Positions 31,647 through 41,504 of a DNA stretch of 51,164 bases are shown in pieces; position 1 is the first letter of the stretch, and each line of letters starts with the position of its first letter. Made by a program: the position numbers and the translations under genes. The notes below the pieces were generated by a model. The model was not told the origin of the DNA, did not search any database, and saw only the letters and a list, made by a program, of their open reading frames with translations. The stretch comes from Pseudomonadota bacterium. Its GTDB lineage: Bacteria; Pseudomonadota; Alphaproteobacteria; Rhodospirillales; Magnetospirillaceae. The stretch spans positions 1 to 51,164 of the forward strand of contig JAEXAH010000116.1 of assembly GCA_023458315.1 (NCBI GenBank), given 5' to 3'.

Positions 31647-34268
31647 CTATTCTCCCTCTTCTTGTCGTTCTTCGTCGTTGTGTTCCAGGCGCAGCAACTG
31701 CTCGCGCAGGTCCTGCAACTGGAATGGCTTGGCCAGCAGGGCGACCACGTTGTCGCCCAGATCGGCGGCGTTGCTTTCCTTGAGGTGGCCGGTGACGACG
31801 ATCACCGGGGTTCCGGGCTGAAGGTCGGCCAGCTTGGCGATCAGTTCGCGCCCGGTCATGCGCGGCATGCGGATGTCGGTGACGACCGCGTCGTAGACAT
31901 GGGTCTGGCACAGGCCATAGGCTTCCAGGCCGTCATAGGCGGTGTCGACCACATAGCCATGGCGGCACAGGAATTCGGCGACCATCAGCACCGACAGTGC
32001 TTCGTCGTCCACCAGCAACACGCGGCGTCCGCTGCTGGTGTCGTCCTCGTCCTCGTCGTCGGTTTCGGCGGCGCAGGGCGCGGGCGGCGGCGGCACGTCG
32101 GCCGGGGCGCAGGCGGGCAGGGGGCCGCAATCGGTGGCCAGCGGCAGGTCGATGGTGAACTCGGCGCCGCCTTCCACGTTCTCGAAACTCAGGCTGCCGC
32201 CCATTTCGGTGCAGATGCCGCGGCTGATGGACAGGCCCAGCCCCAGCCCCTTGCCGCCGTCCTTGGTGGTGACGAAGGGGTCGAAGATGTGGCAGCCCAC
32301 CGCCGTGGCGATGCCGGTGCCATCGTCGCGCACGCGGATGCAGAGGCGCGGCAATTCGGGATGTTGGGCACAGGTCACGGTGATGGTGCCGCCGGTGTTG
32401 CCGTCGCGGCGGAAGCGGTCGCGGATGGCGTCGCGGCCGTTGTTCAGCAGGTTCAGCAGCACCTGTTCCAGCCGCACCTGATGGCCCAGCACGCGCACGC
32501 CGTCCAGCCGCCCCTGCCGCACCACCTGGATGCCGTCGGCCTTCAGCATGGGTTCGACCATGCGCAGGGCGGATTCCACCGCGGTTTGGGGCGAGAAGAC
32601 CTGCTTGTCCTGGCCCTCGCGGCGGCTGATGGTTCGCATGTGCGTGACCATCTCGGTCAGGCGGTCCACTTGGCTCAGGATGTTGTCGGCGCGCTTGGCC
32701 AGGCGGCCGGGGTCCAGCAGGCCGTCGCCGATGTCCATCTGCACCGCCTCGGACGCCAGACGGATGACGTGCAGGCACTGGTTGAATTCATGGGCGATGC
32801 TGGCCGCCATCTCGCCCAGGGTGGCCAGCCGCGCGGAATGCATCATTTGCAGGTCCAGGCTGCGCCGGGCGGTCAGGTCCGTCACCGCCAACACGGCGCC
32901 GCCGGGCAGCGGCGCCGATTCGTCCAGCCGGGCGATGGCCACATGGGCGGGAAAGGCGGTGCCGGTCCAGGTGCTGCCCTCGGTTTCCACCTCGGCGGTC
33001 CCGTCGTTCAGGGCGGTGCGCGCGGCGCCGCCCAGCAGCCGCTCGACCGGGGTTCCCGGCAGCACGCTGTCGCCCCACTGGAACAGGGTGCGGGCGGCCT
33101 GATTGCCGTGGGCGACGCGGCCCAGGCGGTCCACCGCCAGCACCGGCACGCTGACCTGCTCCAGCACCGTGGCCTCGATGCGGCGGCGGTCCTCGGTTTC
33201 CAGGCGGGCGGCCACGTCCTCGAAGCTGATCAGCAGGTCGCCGGGGGCATCGGACAGGTCGTCCACCAGCGGGCGGCTGCTCAGGGCGATGCGCCGTTCC
33301 GCGCCGTCGGCGGTCCGCATGCGGTAGACGCCCACCGACCATGGCGGCAGGTCGGACGGTTCCTCGGGGTGCAGCAATCCGTGCCAGCCCAGGGCCGATA
33401 CGGCATGGGTGGTGTGGCCGAACAATTGGGTGAAGGCGCGGTTGGCGGCACGCGGCGCGCCGTTGGCATCCAGCAGCAATTTGGCGGTCGGCGCCTGGTC
33501 GAAGGCCAGCCGGAAGGCGTCGGACCCCGCCAGGCCCGAGCGCGGGCGTTGCAGGTCGGTCAGGTTGCTGTAGATGGTGGCCAGACGGCCCTGGCCCAGA
33601 TCGACGTTGCGCGCCAGATAGATCTGGCCGTCGGTCATGCGCAATTCGCGCAGGCCGGGAATCTGGTGGCGCAATTGGCAATAGGCGTCCAGGGTCTGTT
33701 CGCGGCTCAGTCCCGGCAGCGGCGCCATGGCGCCGGAATCCAGCATGGCCGAGATGGTCTGGCGGGCGGTGGGGGTGCGCCAGTCGGCGAGATGGGGAAT
33801 ATAGCGGCCCAGGAAACCGGAAAAGTCCACCAGCCGGTCCTCGGCGTCCCACAGGGCGTGGCCGTCGATGACCTTTTCCTCGCGCAGCGCCCGCCAGGCC
33901 GAGCGGGGGTCCTGGTCCAGAGAGGCCAGGGCCTTGGCGATGCCGTGCAATTGCAGGTCGCTGGCGTCGCGCCCGGCCCGCGCCAGATGTTGCTGGTGAA
34001 CGATGATCAGGGCGGCGGCGCACAGGATCATGCTGCTGACCAGGGCGGCCAGCGCGGCGTGCGAATGCCACCATTCATCGGCGGGATCGTCGCCCAGCCC
34101 GGCGACGAGATGATGGAATTCCATCACCAGCACCCACGATGCCAGCGCCAGACAAAGCCCCGCCAGCAGCCACGGCCACAGGGCACGCCCCGGTGAAGGC
34201 CGGTGCGGCGCGAGCACGCCATCGCCTTGGGAAACGCCCGGCCCGGAACGGTCGGCGCGATAATCCAT
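31647..34268 (-). CDS. Hybrid sensor histidine kinase
   Basis: 873 residues. Two membrane helices (about 30-47 and 70-90) are followed by a sensor/PAS region (about 90-480; at least two PAS-like blocks, with AFDQAPTAKLLLDANGAPRAAN and LEQVSVPVLAVDRLGRVAHGN), a HisKA domain with His493 in SIAHEFNQ, an HATPase domain (NNGRDAI, DDGTGI, GGKGLGLGLSI) and a C-terminal receiver with VTDIRMPRMTG. The acidic linker ETDDEDEDD precedes the receiver. Operon with the response regulator downstream. Its ribosome site GGGGGG lies in the loop of a small hairpin. Confidence 0.93.
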   Translation of the reverse strand: MDYRADRSGPGVSQGDGVLAPHRPSPGRALWPWLLAGLCLALASWVLVMEFHHLVAGLGDDPADEWWHSHAALAALVSSMILCAAALIIVHQQHLARAGRDASDLQLHGIAKALASLDQDPRSAWRALREEKVIDGHALWDAEDRLVDFSGFLGRYIPHLADWRTPTARQTISAMLDSGAMAPLPGLSREQTLDAYCQLRHQIPGLRELRMTDGQIYLARNVDLGQGRLATIYSNLTDLQRPRSGLAGSDAFRLAFDQAPTAKLLLDANGAPRAANRAFTQLFGHTTHAVSALGWHGLLHPEEPSDLPPWSVGVYRMRTADGAERRIALSSRPLVDDLSDAPGDLLISFEDVAARLETEDRRRIEATVLEQVSVPVLAVDRLGRVAHGNQAARTLFQWGDSVLPGTPVERLLGGAARTALNDGTAEVETEGSTWTGTAFPAHVAIARLDESAPLPGGAVLAVTDLTARRSLDLQMMHSARLATLGEMAASIAHEFNQCLHVIRLASEAVQMDIGDGLLDPGRLAKRADNILSQVDRLTEMVTHMRTISRREGQDKQVFSPQTAVESALRMVEPMLKADGIQVVRQGRLDGVRVLGHQVRLEQVLLNLLNNGRDAIRDRFRRDGNTGGTITVTCAQHPELPRLCIRVRDDGTGIATAVGCHIFDPFVTTKDGGKGLGLGLSISRGICTEMGGSLSFENVEGGAEFTIDLPLATDCGPLPACAPADVPPPPAPCAAETDDEDEDDTSSGRRVLLVDDEALSVLMVAEFLCRHGYVVDTAYDGLEAYGLCQTHVYDAVVTDIRMPRMTGRELIAKLADLQPGTPVIVVTGHLKESNAADLGDNVVALLAKPFQLQDLREQLLRLEHNDEERQEEGE

Positions 34269-34269
34269 G

Positions 34270-34290
34270 GAACAGCCCCCCTGCCTGTTC
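34270..34290 (-). promoter_or_regulatory. Ribosome site displayed in a hairpin loop
   Basis: On the mRNA strand GAACAG (34290-34285) and CTGTTC (34275-34270) can pair around GCAGGGGGG, which is the Shine-Dalgarno sequence of the hybrid kinase starting at 34268. Confidence 0.5.
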
Positions 34291-34354
34291 AGGTGGGGAG
34301 TATGGCACCTGAAGGTCAGAGTCGAAAGGTGCCGAAAAGTATTAAGAGTGTGCG

Positions 34355-34981
34355 TTAAAAGGGTTCGCTGTCGACCAGCAGCTTCATGGCCTGCAAGCGG
34401 TTCTGCACACCCAGTTTTCGGAAAACGTTGCCCAAATGCGACTTGACGGTGACTTCGCTGACGTCCAGGCGGTTGGCGATCACCTTGTTGGGATGTCCTT
34501 CGCGCAGCAGCCGCAGGATGTCGCGTTCGCGCGGGGTCAAGCGCCCGATCAGGTCGCCGCCACGGGTTTCGCCGCTGGAATTGCCGTCCACCAGCATGGC
34601 CGGGATGAACCGTTCACCCGACAGCACCAGTTGCAGCGCCGACACCATGGCGGCGCCCGACAGGTGCTTGGGGATGAAGCCGTCGGCGCCCAGGCGGATG
34701 GCCTCGAGCACATGTTCGCGGTCGGCCATGGCCGACAGCATGACGCAGCGCACGGCGGGGAATTCCCGGCGCAGGGTGACGAGCCCCTGAAAACCGTTCA
34801 TGCCGGGCATCTTGAGGTCGAGGATGACCAGATCCACCGGCCCGCCGCGCAGGATGTCCAGGGCGTCGGGCAGGTTTCCCGCTTCCAGGACCTGGGTTCC
34901 GGGCGCGATCTTCTCGACAAAGGGGCGCAACCCCTCGCGGATCATCACGTGGTCGTCGGCCAGGACGATGCGCATGGTCAT
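34355..34981 (-). CDS. NarL/LuxR-type response regulator
   Basis: 208 residues: receiver with Asp55 (VILDLKMPGMNG), then LuxR helix-turn-helix (LTPRERDILRLLREGHPNKVIANRLDVSEVTVKSHL). The ATG at 34981 (MTMRIVLADDH) is preceded by GGGGGAGA at good spacing; an upstream GTG or TTG could add four residues. It lies 79 bp after the hybrid kinase at 35061-36950, on the same strand, and is its likely output. The gap after it (34269-34354) carries the leader of the next kinase. Confidence 0.92.
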   Translation of the reverse strand: MTMRIVLADDHVMIREGLRPFVEKIAPGTQVLEAGNLPDALDILRGGPVDLVILDLKMPGMNGFQGLVTLRREFPAVRCVMLSAMADREHVLEAIRLGADGFIPKHLSGAAMVSALQLVLSGERFIPAMLVDGNSSGETRGGDLIGRLTPRERDILRLLREGHPNKVIANRLDVSEVTVKSHLGNVFRKLGVQNRLQAMKLLVDSEPF

Positions 34982-35060
34982 AATCTCCCCCAAAGAGCCT
35001 CTATTTGGTAACGTTGTTTCGTGCCTGAATTCAAGCCGAAGATTATATAAGGAAAAGGTA

Positions 35061-36950
35061 TTACCATTGCTGGTCCTGGATTTCCGCCAGGGCGTCGGCG
35101 ATTTCCCCGGCGGAAACCGGCTTGCGCAGGGTCAGGGCGGCGCCCGCCGCCACCGCGCGGCGCAATTCGGCGCCATCGGCGGTCGAGACGGCCACCATGG
35201 GCAGATCGGGCGCCAGGGCGTGCACCTTTTCCAGCAGGGTCCAACCGTCGCCGTCGGGCATGTGCAGGTCGGTGACGACCGCGTCGGTCGGGTCGTGCTG
35301 GAACAGGGCCAGGGCCTGACGGCCGCCATGGGCGACCACCACCCGCCAGCCGCGCAGGCGCAGGCCCTCGGCCAGTTGCTCGGCGGCGGCGGTTTCGTCC
35401 TCGACCAGCAACAGCGATTGCGGCCGCGCGGGCAGGGTCAGCAGCACGCGGGCGCCGCCGCCGGGCGCGTCGGCGACGCGCAGGCGGCCGCCCATTTCGG
35501 CGACCACGCCCTGGGCGATGGTCAGGCCCAGGCCGATGCCCTTGCCGCTGGTCGGCGGCGGTGCGAACGGATCGTCCAGGGCGGCGCGCAGGGCGGGGGG
35601 GAAGCCGGGGCCGTCATCGGCGATCTCGATGACGACGCCGTCGGCGTCGGCGCGGCATTCCACCCGCAGGGCGCCGCCGCCGCCGTCTTCCAGACGGCGG
35701 GCGATCAGCGCCTCGCAGGAATTGACCAGAAGATGCCGCACCGCCGCCTCCAGGCGGTGGGCATGGCCGCGCACCGGCGGCAGATCGGTCGGGGCATGCC
35801 AGGTCAGACGCAGGCCGTGGGCGCGCAGCGTCGGCAATTGCGCGGCCAGGGCGCGCCGCACGCATTCCATCACCGGGAACGCCACCGGCAGGGCGGCGGG
35901 GCGGCGGGCGGCGGCGACCACCGCGTCCATCATGGCCTGGGCGCGCTGGGTCTGCGCCATGACGGTGCCCAGGCCGTGGCGCAGCCGCTCGGCATCGACC
36001 CGCCCGGAATCCAGGGCGTCGGCGGCGCTTTCGGTGGTCAGGCGGATGATGTTCAGCGGCTGGCCCAGATCGTGGGACAGGGTGGCGGTCAAATCGCCCA
36101 GCCGCCACAGCCGGTCGCGCAGCACGGTGGCGGTCGGCACGGCGGCGTCGGCCGGGCGGAAGGGGAGGCGCGCGGGCGGCGGCGGCGCGGGAAGGGGGTG
36201 CCGCCCCAGAATGGCGGCCGCCGCCAGTCCGGCCAGCAGCACCAGCAGCGGCACCGGCGACAGGCGGATCAGGCGTTGCTTCCAGTCCGGATAGGCGAAC
36301 TGCACCTGAAATTCCATGGCGGCCACCGGCAGCGCCACGATCGGCGCGCCGTCCCAACGCGGGGAACCGGCATGGGGCCATTGGGCGACGGCGACGCCGT
36401 CCCACAACAGGCGCATGGGCAGGTCCGGACCCTGGGCGCGCAGGCTGTCGTCCAGCAGATCGTCGCCGTCCACCAGCGCGACCAGGGCCGGTTCGCCGGG
36501 CGCGTCGGCGGCCAGCACCAGGGCCAGCGCCGCCAGGTTGCGATGGCTGGAGGGCAAGGCCGCCGCGACGTCGCCTTCGCGCAGGGCGGCCTGTGCCCGC
36601 ACGACCGCCGGGTCGCGGGCCGGGTCGTAGCCGCGGGTGTCCGAGGAACTGAGCAGCAGACGGGGGCGGCCGCCGCTGGGGCTGGTATGGCCCAGCCAGC
36701 GCACGGCGGCGAATGCCTCGCGCCGGGCCGCCAGATAGTCCTCGACCTCGTTGCCGTGGTCCTTGACGTCGGCGAGATGGTTGACGGTCAGCAGGTCGCG
36801 GTGCAGGGCGGACAGACCTTCCTGGATTTCCCGCGTTTGATAGGCGCGTGCGGTTTCGAACCGCTCGCTTTGTTCGCGCAGTTCCAGGATTCCGGCCAGC
36901 AGGGCGATGGCGGCACCGATGGCGGCGGCGGCAAGGCGCTGGCGGTTCAT
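35061..36950 (-). CDS. Hybrid sensor histidine kinase with periplasmic sensor
   Basis: 629 residues: membrane helix at about 4-22, periplasmic sensor (about 25-205), second helix (about 212-232), HisKA with His293 in LSHDLGQPLN (Asp in place of the usual Glu after His), HATPase (NSCEALI, DDGPGFP, GKGIGLGLTI) and a C-terminal receiver (VVTDLHMPDGDG). Start ATG at 36950 overlaps the stop of the upstream kinase gene as ATGA, so the two kinases are translationally coupled. Confidence 0.9.
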   Translation of the reverse strand: MNRQRLAAAAIGAAIALLAGILELREQSERFETARAYQTREIQEGLSALHRDLLTVNHLADVKDHGNEVEDYLAARREAFAAVRWLGHTSPSGGRPRLLLSSSDTRGYDPARDPAVVRAQAALREGDVAAALPSSHRNLAALALVLAADAPGEPALVALVDGDDLLDDSLRAQGPDLPMRLLWDGVAVAQWPHAGSPRWDGAPIVALPVAAMEFQVQFAYPDWKQRLIRLSPVPLLVLLAGLAAAAILGRHPLPAPPPPARLPFRPADAAVPTATVLRDRLWRLGDLTATLSHDLGQPLNIIRLTTESAADALDSGRVDAERLRHGLGTVMAQTQRAQAMMDAVVAAARRPAALPVAFPVMECVRRALAAQLPTLRAHGLRLTWHAPTDLPPVRGHAHRLEAAVRHLLVNSCEALIARRLEDGGGGALRVECRADADGVVIEIADDGPGFPPALRAALDDPFAPPPTSGKGIGLGLTIAQGVVAEMGGRLRVADAPGGGARVLLTLPARPQSLLLVEDETAAAEQLAEGLRLRGWRVVVAHGGRQALALFQHDPTDAVVTDLHMPDGDGWTLLEKVHALAPDLPMVAVSTADGAELRRAVAAGAALTLRKPVSAGEIADALAEIQDQQW

Positions 36951-39325
36951 GCCGGGCATTCCTGGCGGCGTTCCGCCAACAACCGCTGACAGCGGGCCAG
37001 CAGGTCGGTCAGGGCCAGCGGCTTGCCGATCACCTCGGCACCGCCGGCCTCGGCGCTGGTCGGCAACGGTCCGCCGGTCATCAGGATGGCCGGAACCTCG
37101 CCGATTTCCGCGCGCAACCGCGCCAGCAACACGGTGCCCGGCATGCCGGGCAGGCGCAAATCGGTGACGATCAGGTCGAACGGCGCGGCGCGGGCGGCGG
37201 CCAACGCTTCCTCGGGCGAGGCGACCCAGGTGGCGTCCAGCCCGCGCAGGCACAGATATTCGACGATGCATTGCGCCGACAACGCCTCGTCATCCACCAC
37301 CAGCACGCGGCCGGGCGGCGGTGCCGGGGATGCCTCGGTGATGGCGGCTGGGGCGGCGGGCGGCGGCGCGGCGGCCGCCGTTGTGGCGGCGGGCAGGGTG
37401 ATGGCGAAGCAGGCGCCGCCGCCCAGATTGCTGCCGGTCAGGGTGCCGCCCATGCCCATGACGATGTTGGCGCTGATGGACAATCCCAACCCGGTGCCCG
37501 CGCCGTCCGCCTTGGTGGTGAAGAACGGGTCGAACACCAGCGGCCACATGGCCTCGGGCACGCCGCCGCCATTGTCGTGCACCCACAGGATGACCTGTTC
37601 GCCCTCGCGCGATACGCCGATCTCGATGCGGCCGCTGCCGTCGGCGCATTTCTGGCGCACCGCGTCGCGGGCGTTGCCCAGCAGGTTCAGAACCACCTGT
37701 TCCAACTGGTTGGGCTGTCCCGTCACTTCGGGACAATCGTCGTCGATGCGCAAGTCCAGCGCGATGCCGTCAAGCTGGAATTGCGGCGCCAGCAGCCGGG
37801 CGGCGGCGGCCACCACCGGTCCGGGGGCGAAGCGGCGGGACGGGCCGCTTTCCAGGCGGCTGAACGATCGCAGGTGGTTGACGATCTCGGCCATGCGCCC
37901 GACCTGATCGACGATGGCGGTCAGCTTGCGCTGCTGTTCCCCGGCATCCATGGCGGCGCCGTCATGCAGGCAACGTTCGGCCGACATGCGGATGATGCTG
38001 AGCGGCTGGTTCAGTTCGTGCGCCACCTCCGAGGCGATCTGGCCCAGGGTCGCCAGCTTGGCCGCCTGCACCAATTGTTCTTCTGCCCGTTTCTGCGGCG
38101 TGATGTCGATCAGCGAGCCGATGCAGCCCGCCACCCGGCCGTCGGCGTCCAGCAATGGCCCCTTGACCACCTGCATCTGGCGGAAGGTGCCGTCGGCCCA
38201 TTGCAGCGTCGCCTCGCGCATGTGCTGGCCGGGCGCGGCGAACAGCGCCTGGTCGTCGGCCGAGAACATGTCGGCCTGTTCGGCGGGCAGCAGGTCGTGG
38301 TTGGTGTGGCCGACGATGTCGGCCATGTCGCGGCCCGCCGCCTCGGCGAAGCGGGTGTTGCAGCCGATATAGCGGCCGTCGCGCCCCTTGAAGAACACCG
38401 GAAAGGGCAGGGCGTCGATCAGCGTCTGCTTGAACGCCAGTTCCCGGCGCAGCGCCGCCTCGGCACGCTTGCGGGCGGAAACGTCGCGGCGGATGGCGAC
38501 GCGGCCGCCGTCGGTGGTCGAACGTTCGATGATTTCCAGGCAACGGCCGTCGGACAGGTATTGCTCGAACACTCCGGCGGCGGCGCGGTGGCGGGCCATG
38601 CGCTCGGCCACCCAGGCTTCCACCTGTTCGGGCGACACCCCGGCATATTGTCCGCGCGCGGCGCTGAGCCGGATCAGTTCCTCGAAGCGCACGCCCGGCC
38701 GGATGGCGTCGGCGATGGTGGCATAGAATTCCTTGTAGCGGCTGTTGAACACCACCAGCCGATCCTCGGAATCATACAGCGAAAAGGCGTCGCCGCTGCT
38801 TTCCAGGGCGTCGGTCAGCAGGGTCTGGGTATGGCGCAGTTGCGCCGCGCTGGCCGACAGCGCCACTTCCGACGCGCGGCGGTCGCTGATGTCCTGCCAC
38901 GATCCCACCACCTCGGCCGGTTGGCCGTGGGAATCCAGCACCACGCGGGCGGAATCGCGCACCCAGCGCCAGCCGCCTTCGGCGTGGCGGACGCGGTAAT
39001 CCACCGCCAGGCGGCCGTGCTCGGCCAGGGCGGCCAGGGCCTTGGTGTAACGCTCGCGGTCGTCGGGATGCAGGGCGGCCAGCCGCCGTCCGGGGTCGTT
39101 GACCAGATGCTCGGCGCTCAGGCCGGTGAAGCGCAGGATGTTGGCGCTGATGAAGACGGGGGTGAAATCGCTCCAGCGCAGCACGTACAGCACCACCGGC
39201 GCCGACAGCAGCAATTGTTCCAGCCGCTGGTTGCCCACGCAGCCGGGTTCGGCGCATTCGCCCGCCAGGGTCTTGCGAAAGGCGATGAACGCCTGCCCCA
39301 ACCGCCCCCAGAAACCCGCCGCCAT
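36947..39325 (-). CDS. Multi-PAS hybrid sensor histidine kinase
   Basis: 792 residues, no membrane helix: three PAS domains (about 33-150, 165-285, 300-415), HisKA with His436 in EVAHELNQPLSIIRM, HATPase (GNARDAV, DNGGGVP, GAGTGLGLSI) and a receiver (about 680-790, IVTDLRLPGMPG). The PAS blocks include a PAS_7-like one (ALESSGDAFSLYDSEDRL). It reads directly into a second hybrid kinase and then a response regulator, giving a three-gene signalling operon. Confidence 0.92.
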   Translation of the reverse strand: MAAGFWGRLGQAFIAFRKTLAGECAEPGCVGNQRLEQLLLSAPVVLYVLRWSDFTPVFISANILRFTGLSAEHLVNDPGRRLAALHPDDRERYTKALAALAEHGRLAVDYRVRHAEGGWRWVRDSARVVLDSHGQPAEVVGSWQDISDRRASEVALSASAAQLRHTQTLLTDALESSGDAFSLYDSEDRLVVFNSRYKEFYATIADAIRPGVRFEELIRLSAARGQYAGVSPEQVEAWVAERMARHRAAAGVFEQYLSDGRCLEIIERSTTDGGRVAIRRDVSARKRAEAALRRELAFKQTLIDALPFPVFFKGRDGRYIGCNTRFAEAAGRDMADIVGHTNHDLLPAEQADMFSADDQALFAAPGQHMREATLQWADGTFRQMQVVKGPLLDADGRVAGCIGSLIDITPQKRAEEQLVQAAKLATLGQIASEVAHELNQPLSIIRMSAERCLHDGAAMDAGEQQRKLTAIVDQVGRMAEIVNHLRSFSRLESGPSRRFAPGPVVAAAARLLAPQFQLDGIALDLRIDDDCPEVTGQPNQLEQVVLNLLGNARDAVRQKCADGSGRIEIGVSREGEQVILWVHDNGGGVPEAMWPLVFDPFFTTKADGAGTGLGLSISANIVMGMGGTLTGSNLGGGACFAITLPAATTAAAAPPPAAPAAITEASPAPPPGRVLVVDDEALSAQCIVEYLCLRGLDATWVASPEEALAAARAAPFDLIVTDLRLPGMPGTVLLARLRAEIGEVPAILMTGGPLPTSAEAGGAEVIGKPLALTDLLARCQRLLAERRQECPA

Positions 39326-39402
39326 GACACCTCCGGACGAGGAACCCTGGGGGCATTGTCACCCCGCCGGGCACGATCGGCAACAGGCAAGCGGTGCGGC
39401 GC

Positions 39403-40803
39403 TCAGCTTTTCGCGGGCGGCAGGCGCAGGTGGACCGTCAATCCCGGGGCGTTGTCGCCCAGCGCCAGGGTGCCGCCATGCAGCCGGGCCACCGCCTTGA
39501 CCAGCGACAGGCCCAGGCCGTTGCCCGGGGTCGAGCGGGTGGCGTCCAGCCGCACGAAACGGTCCAGCACCCGTTCCCGCGCGTCCGGGGGAATGCCGGG
39601 GCCGGAATCGGCCACGGTGATCTCGACGCCGTCGCCCTGTCCGGCGACGCCGACCGTCACGGTGCCGCCGGGCGGCGTGTATTTGACGGCGTTGTCCACC
39701 AGATTGGCCAGGGCCTGGAACATCATGTGGCGGTCGCCTTCGACGCGCAGGCCGGATTCGGCGCGGCAGGCGACGGCGATGCCTTTTTCCTCGGCCAGCG
39801 GTTCGTACAATTCGACCACGTCGGCGGCCAGCAGGGCGGGGTCCAGCGGTTCGAAACTGTGCAGGCGCTGGCCGGATTCGGCGTTGCCGATGGCCAGCAG
39901 GGCGTTGAAGGTGGCCAACAGGTTGTCGGCCTCGACCACCGTTTCCTCCAGCACCCGGCGCAGTTCGGCCGGATCGGTGCCGCCCTCGCCCAGCAGCGCC
40001 ACCTCGATGCGCGAGCGCAGGCGGTTCAGCGGCGTGCGCAGGTCGTGGGCGATGTTGTCCGTGACCGTGCGGATGCCATCCACCAGCCGCTCGATCTCGT
40101 CCATCATCTCGTTGAAGCTGGTGGCCAACTGGTCGAATTCGTCCTGGGCGCCCGACAGCTTCATGCGGCTTTTCATGTCGCCGCCGACGATGCGCCGGGC
40201 GGTGCGGCTCATGGAATCGACGCGGGTCAGCATGTGGCGGCTGGTGAAATAGCCGCCGACGATGCCCAACAGCACGGTCAGCGCCAGGCCCCAGCCCAGC
40301 GCCCGGTTGATGGCAGACTTGACCCGCTTGGTTTCGTACAGCGACCGGCCGACCAGCAGGCGGTAATCCTTGGGCAGCACGTAGGTGCGGGCCATGGCCT
40401 CGGTGGCGATGCGGCCTTCGCCCACCCGTTCCACCGGAAACCGCACCCAGCCCGAGGCGTCGCCCTCGTCCTTGGGCCAGCCGTACAGGTTCCCGGCAAT
40501 GCGCGAGCCGTCGGGCGCCAGCAGCAGATAGACGGCGCGGCGTTCGATGTCCTGTCCCGATCGGCTGCCGATGATGTCGGCCAGTCCCTGGATGCCGCGT
40601 TCGCGGTATTGCTCGGACAGGCCGGTGGCCTCGGCCTCGACGGTTTCCTGGACCTGCCACTCGATGAACACCGAAGTGCTCCACGACACCAGCGCCAGCA
40701 GGGCCATGGCCGAGACGGTGAAGATGCCCAGATACGACAGCGCCAGCCGGAAGGTGGTGGCGCGCAGCAGCGGCGGCAGGGCGGCGAGGCTAGCGGGACG
40801 CAC
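39403..40803 (-). CDS. EnvZ/QseC-like sensor histidine kinase
   Basis: 466 residues: membrane helices at about 18-42 and 170-192 flank a periplasmic sensor of about 125 residues; HAMP follows (RHMLTRVDSMSRTARRIVGG), then HisKA with His253 in NIAHDLRTPLNRLR and HATPase (LVDNAVKYTP, DSGPGIP, GNGLGLSLVKA). GTG at 40803 starts 14 bp inside the end of the response regulator gene, so the pair is coupled. A classical orthodox kinase, unlike the hybrid kinases next to it. Confidence 0.93.
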   Translation of the reverse strand: MRPASLAALPPLLRATTFRLALSYLGIFTVSAMALLALVSWSTSVFIEWQVQETVEAEATGLSEQYRERGIQGLADIIGSRSGQDIERRAVYLLLAPDGSRIAGNLYGWPKDEGDASGWVRFPVERVGEGRIATEAMARTYVLPKDYRLLVGRSLYETKRVKSAINRALGWGLALTVLLGIVGGYFTSRHMLTRVDSMSRTARRIVGGDMKSRMKLSGAQDEFDQLATSFNEMMDEIERLVDGIRTVTDNIAHDLRTPLNRLRSRIEVALLGEGGTDPAELRRVLEETVVEADNLLATFNALLAIGNAESGQRLHSFEPLDPALLAADVVELYEPLAEEKGIAVACRAESGLRVEGDRHMMFQALANLVDNAVKYTPPGGTVTVGVAGQGDGVEITVADSGPGIPPDARERVLDRFVRLDATRSTPGNGLGLSLVKAVARLHGGTLALGDNAPGLTVHLRLPPAKS

Positions 40804-41467
40804 GCAAGGTGTATCCGGCGCCGCGCACGGTGTGGATCAGCGCCTGGTCGAAATCCTTGTCCACTTTCTGGCGCAGGCGGCTGATGTGCACGTCGATCAG
40901 GTTGGTCTGGGGGTCGAAATGATATTCCCAGACGTTTTCCAGCAGCATGGTGCGGGTCACGACCTGTCCGGCATGGCGCATCAGGTATTCCAGCAGGCGG
41001 AATTCGCGCGGTTGCAGGTCGATGTCCTGTCCGGCGCGGCTGACGGTGCGGGCCAGCAGGTCCATTTCCAGGTCTTCGACCTTCAGCTTGGTGTCGGGCT
41101 GGCTGGAACTGCCGCGGCGGCCCAGCGCCTCGACCCGGGCCAGCAATTCGGCGAAGGCGTAGGGCTTGACCAGATAATCGTCGCCGCCCGCCTTCAGGCC
41201 CTTGACCCGGTCGTCCACCTTGCCCAGCGCCGACAGGATCAGCACCGGCGTGGCGTTGCCCGCCGCGCGGATGGCCTGGATGATGGACAACCCATCCAGG
41301 CCGGGCAGCATACGGTCCACCACCATGACGTCGTAGCGTTCGGAAGTGGCGAGGAACAGGCCGTCGGTGCCGTTGGCGGCGTGATCGACGGTGTTGCCCG
41401 CCTCACGCAGACCCTTGGCCAGATAGGCGGCCGCCTCTTGATCGTCCTCGATGAGCAGGATACGCAT
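40790..41467 (-). CDS. OmpR/PhoB-type response regulator
   Basis: 225 residues: receiver with Asp51 (VVDRMLPGLDG) and Lys in VKPYAF, then an OmpR winged helix (about 130-223; LQPREFRLLEYLMRHAGQVVTRTMLLENVW). Cognate to the overlapping kinase downstream. Its leader begins with an intrinsic terminator hairpin 38-69 nt before the start codon, so upstream transcription would be cut off or attenuated before this gene. Confidence 0.93.
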   Translation of the reverse strand: MRILLIEDDQEAAAYLAKGLREAGNTVDHAANGTDGLFLATSERYDVMVVDRMLPGLDGLSIIQAIRAAGNATPVLILSALGKVDDRVKGLKAGGDDYLVKPYAFAELLARVEALGRRGSSSQPDTKLKVEDLEMDLLARTVSRAGQDIDLQPREFRLLEYLMRHAGQVVTRTMLLENVWEYHFDPQTNLIDVHISRLRQKVDKDFDQALIHTVRGAGYTLRASR

Positions 41468-41504
41468 GAACCGGACCTTACCCTGGGGTGGCTTCCAAAG
41501 AAAA

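Noticed and set aside
36848..40252. A 1134-codon open frame on the plus strand
   Set aside because: It runs antisense to two clear kinase genes, is rich in Gly, His, Gln and Arg as expected from reversed GC-rich codons, and has no domain.
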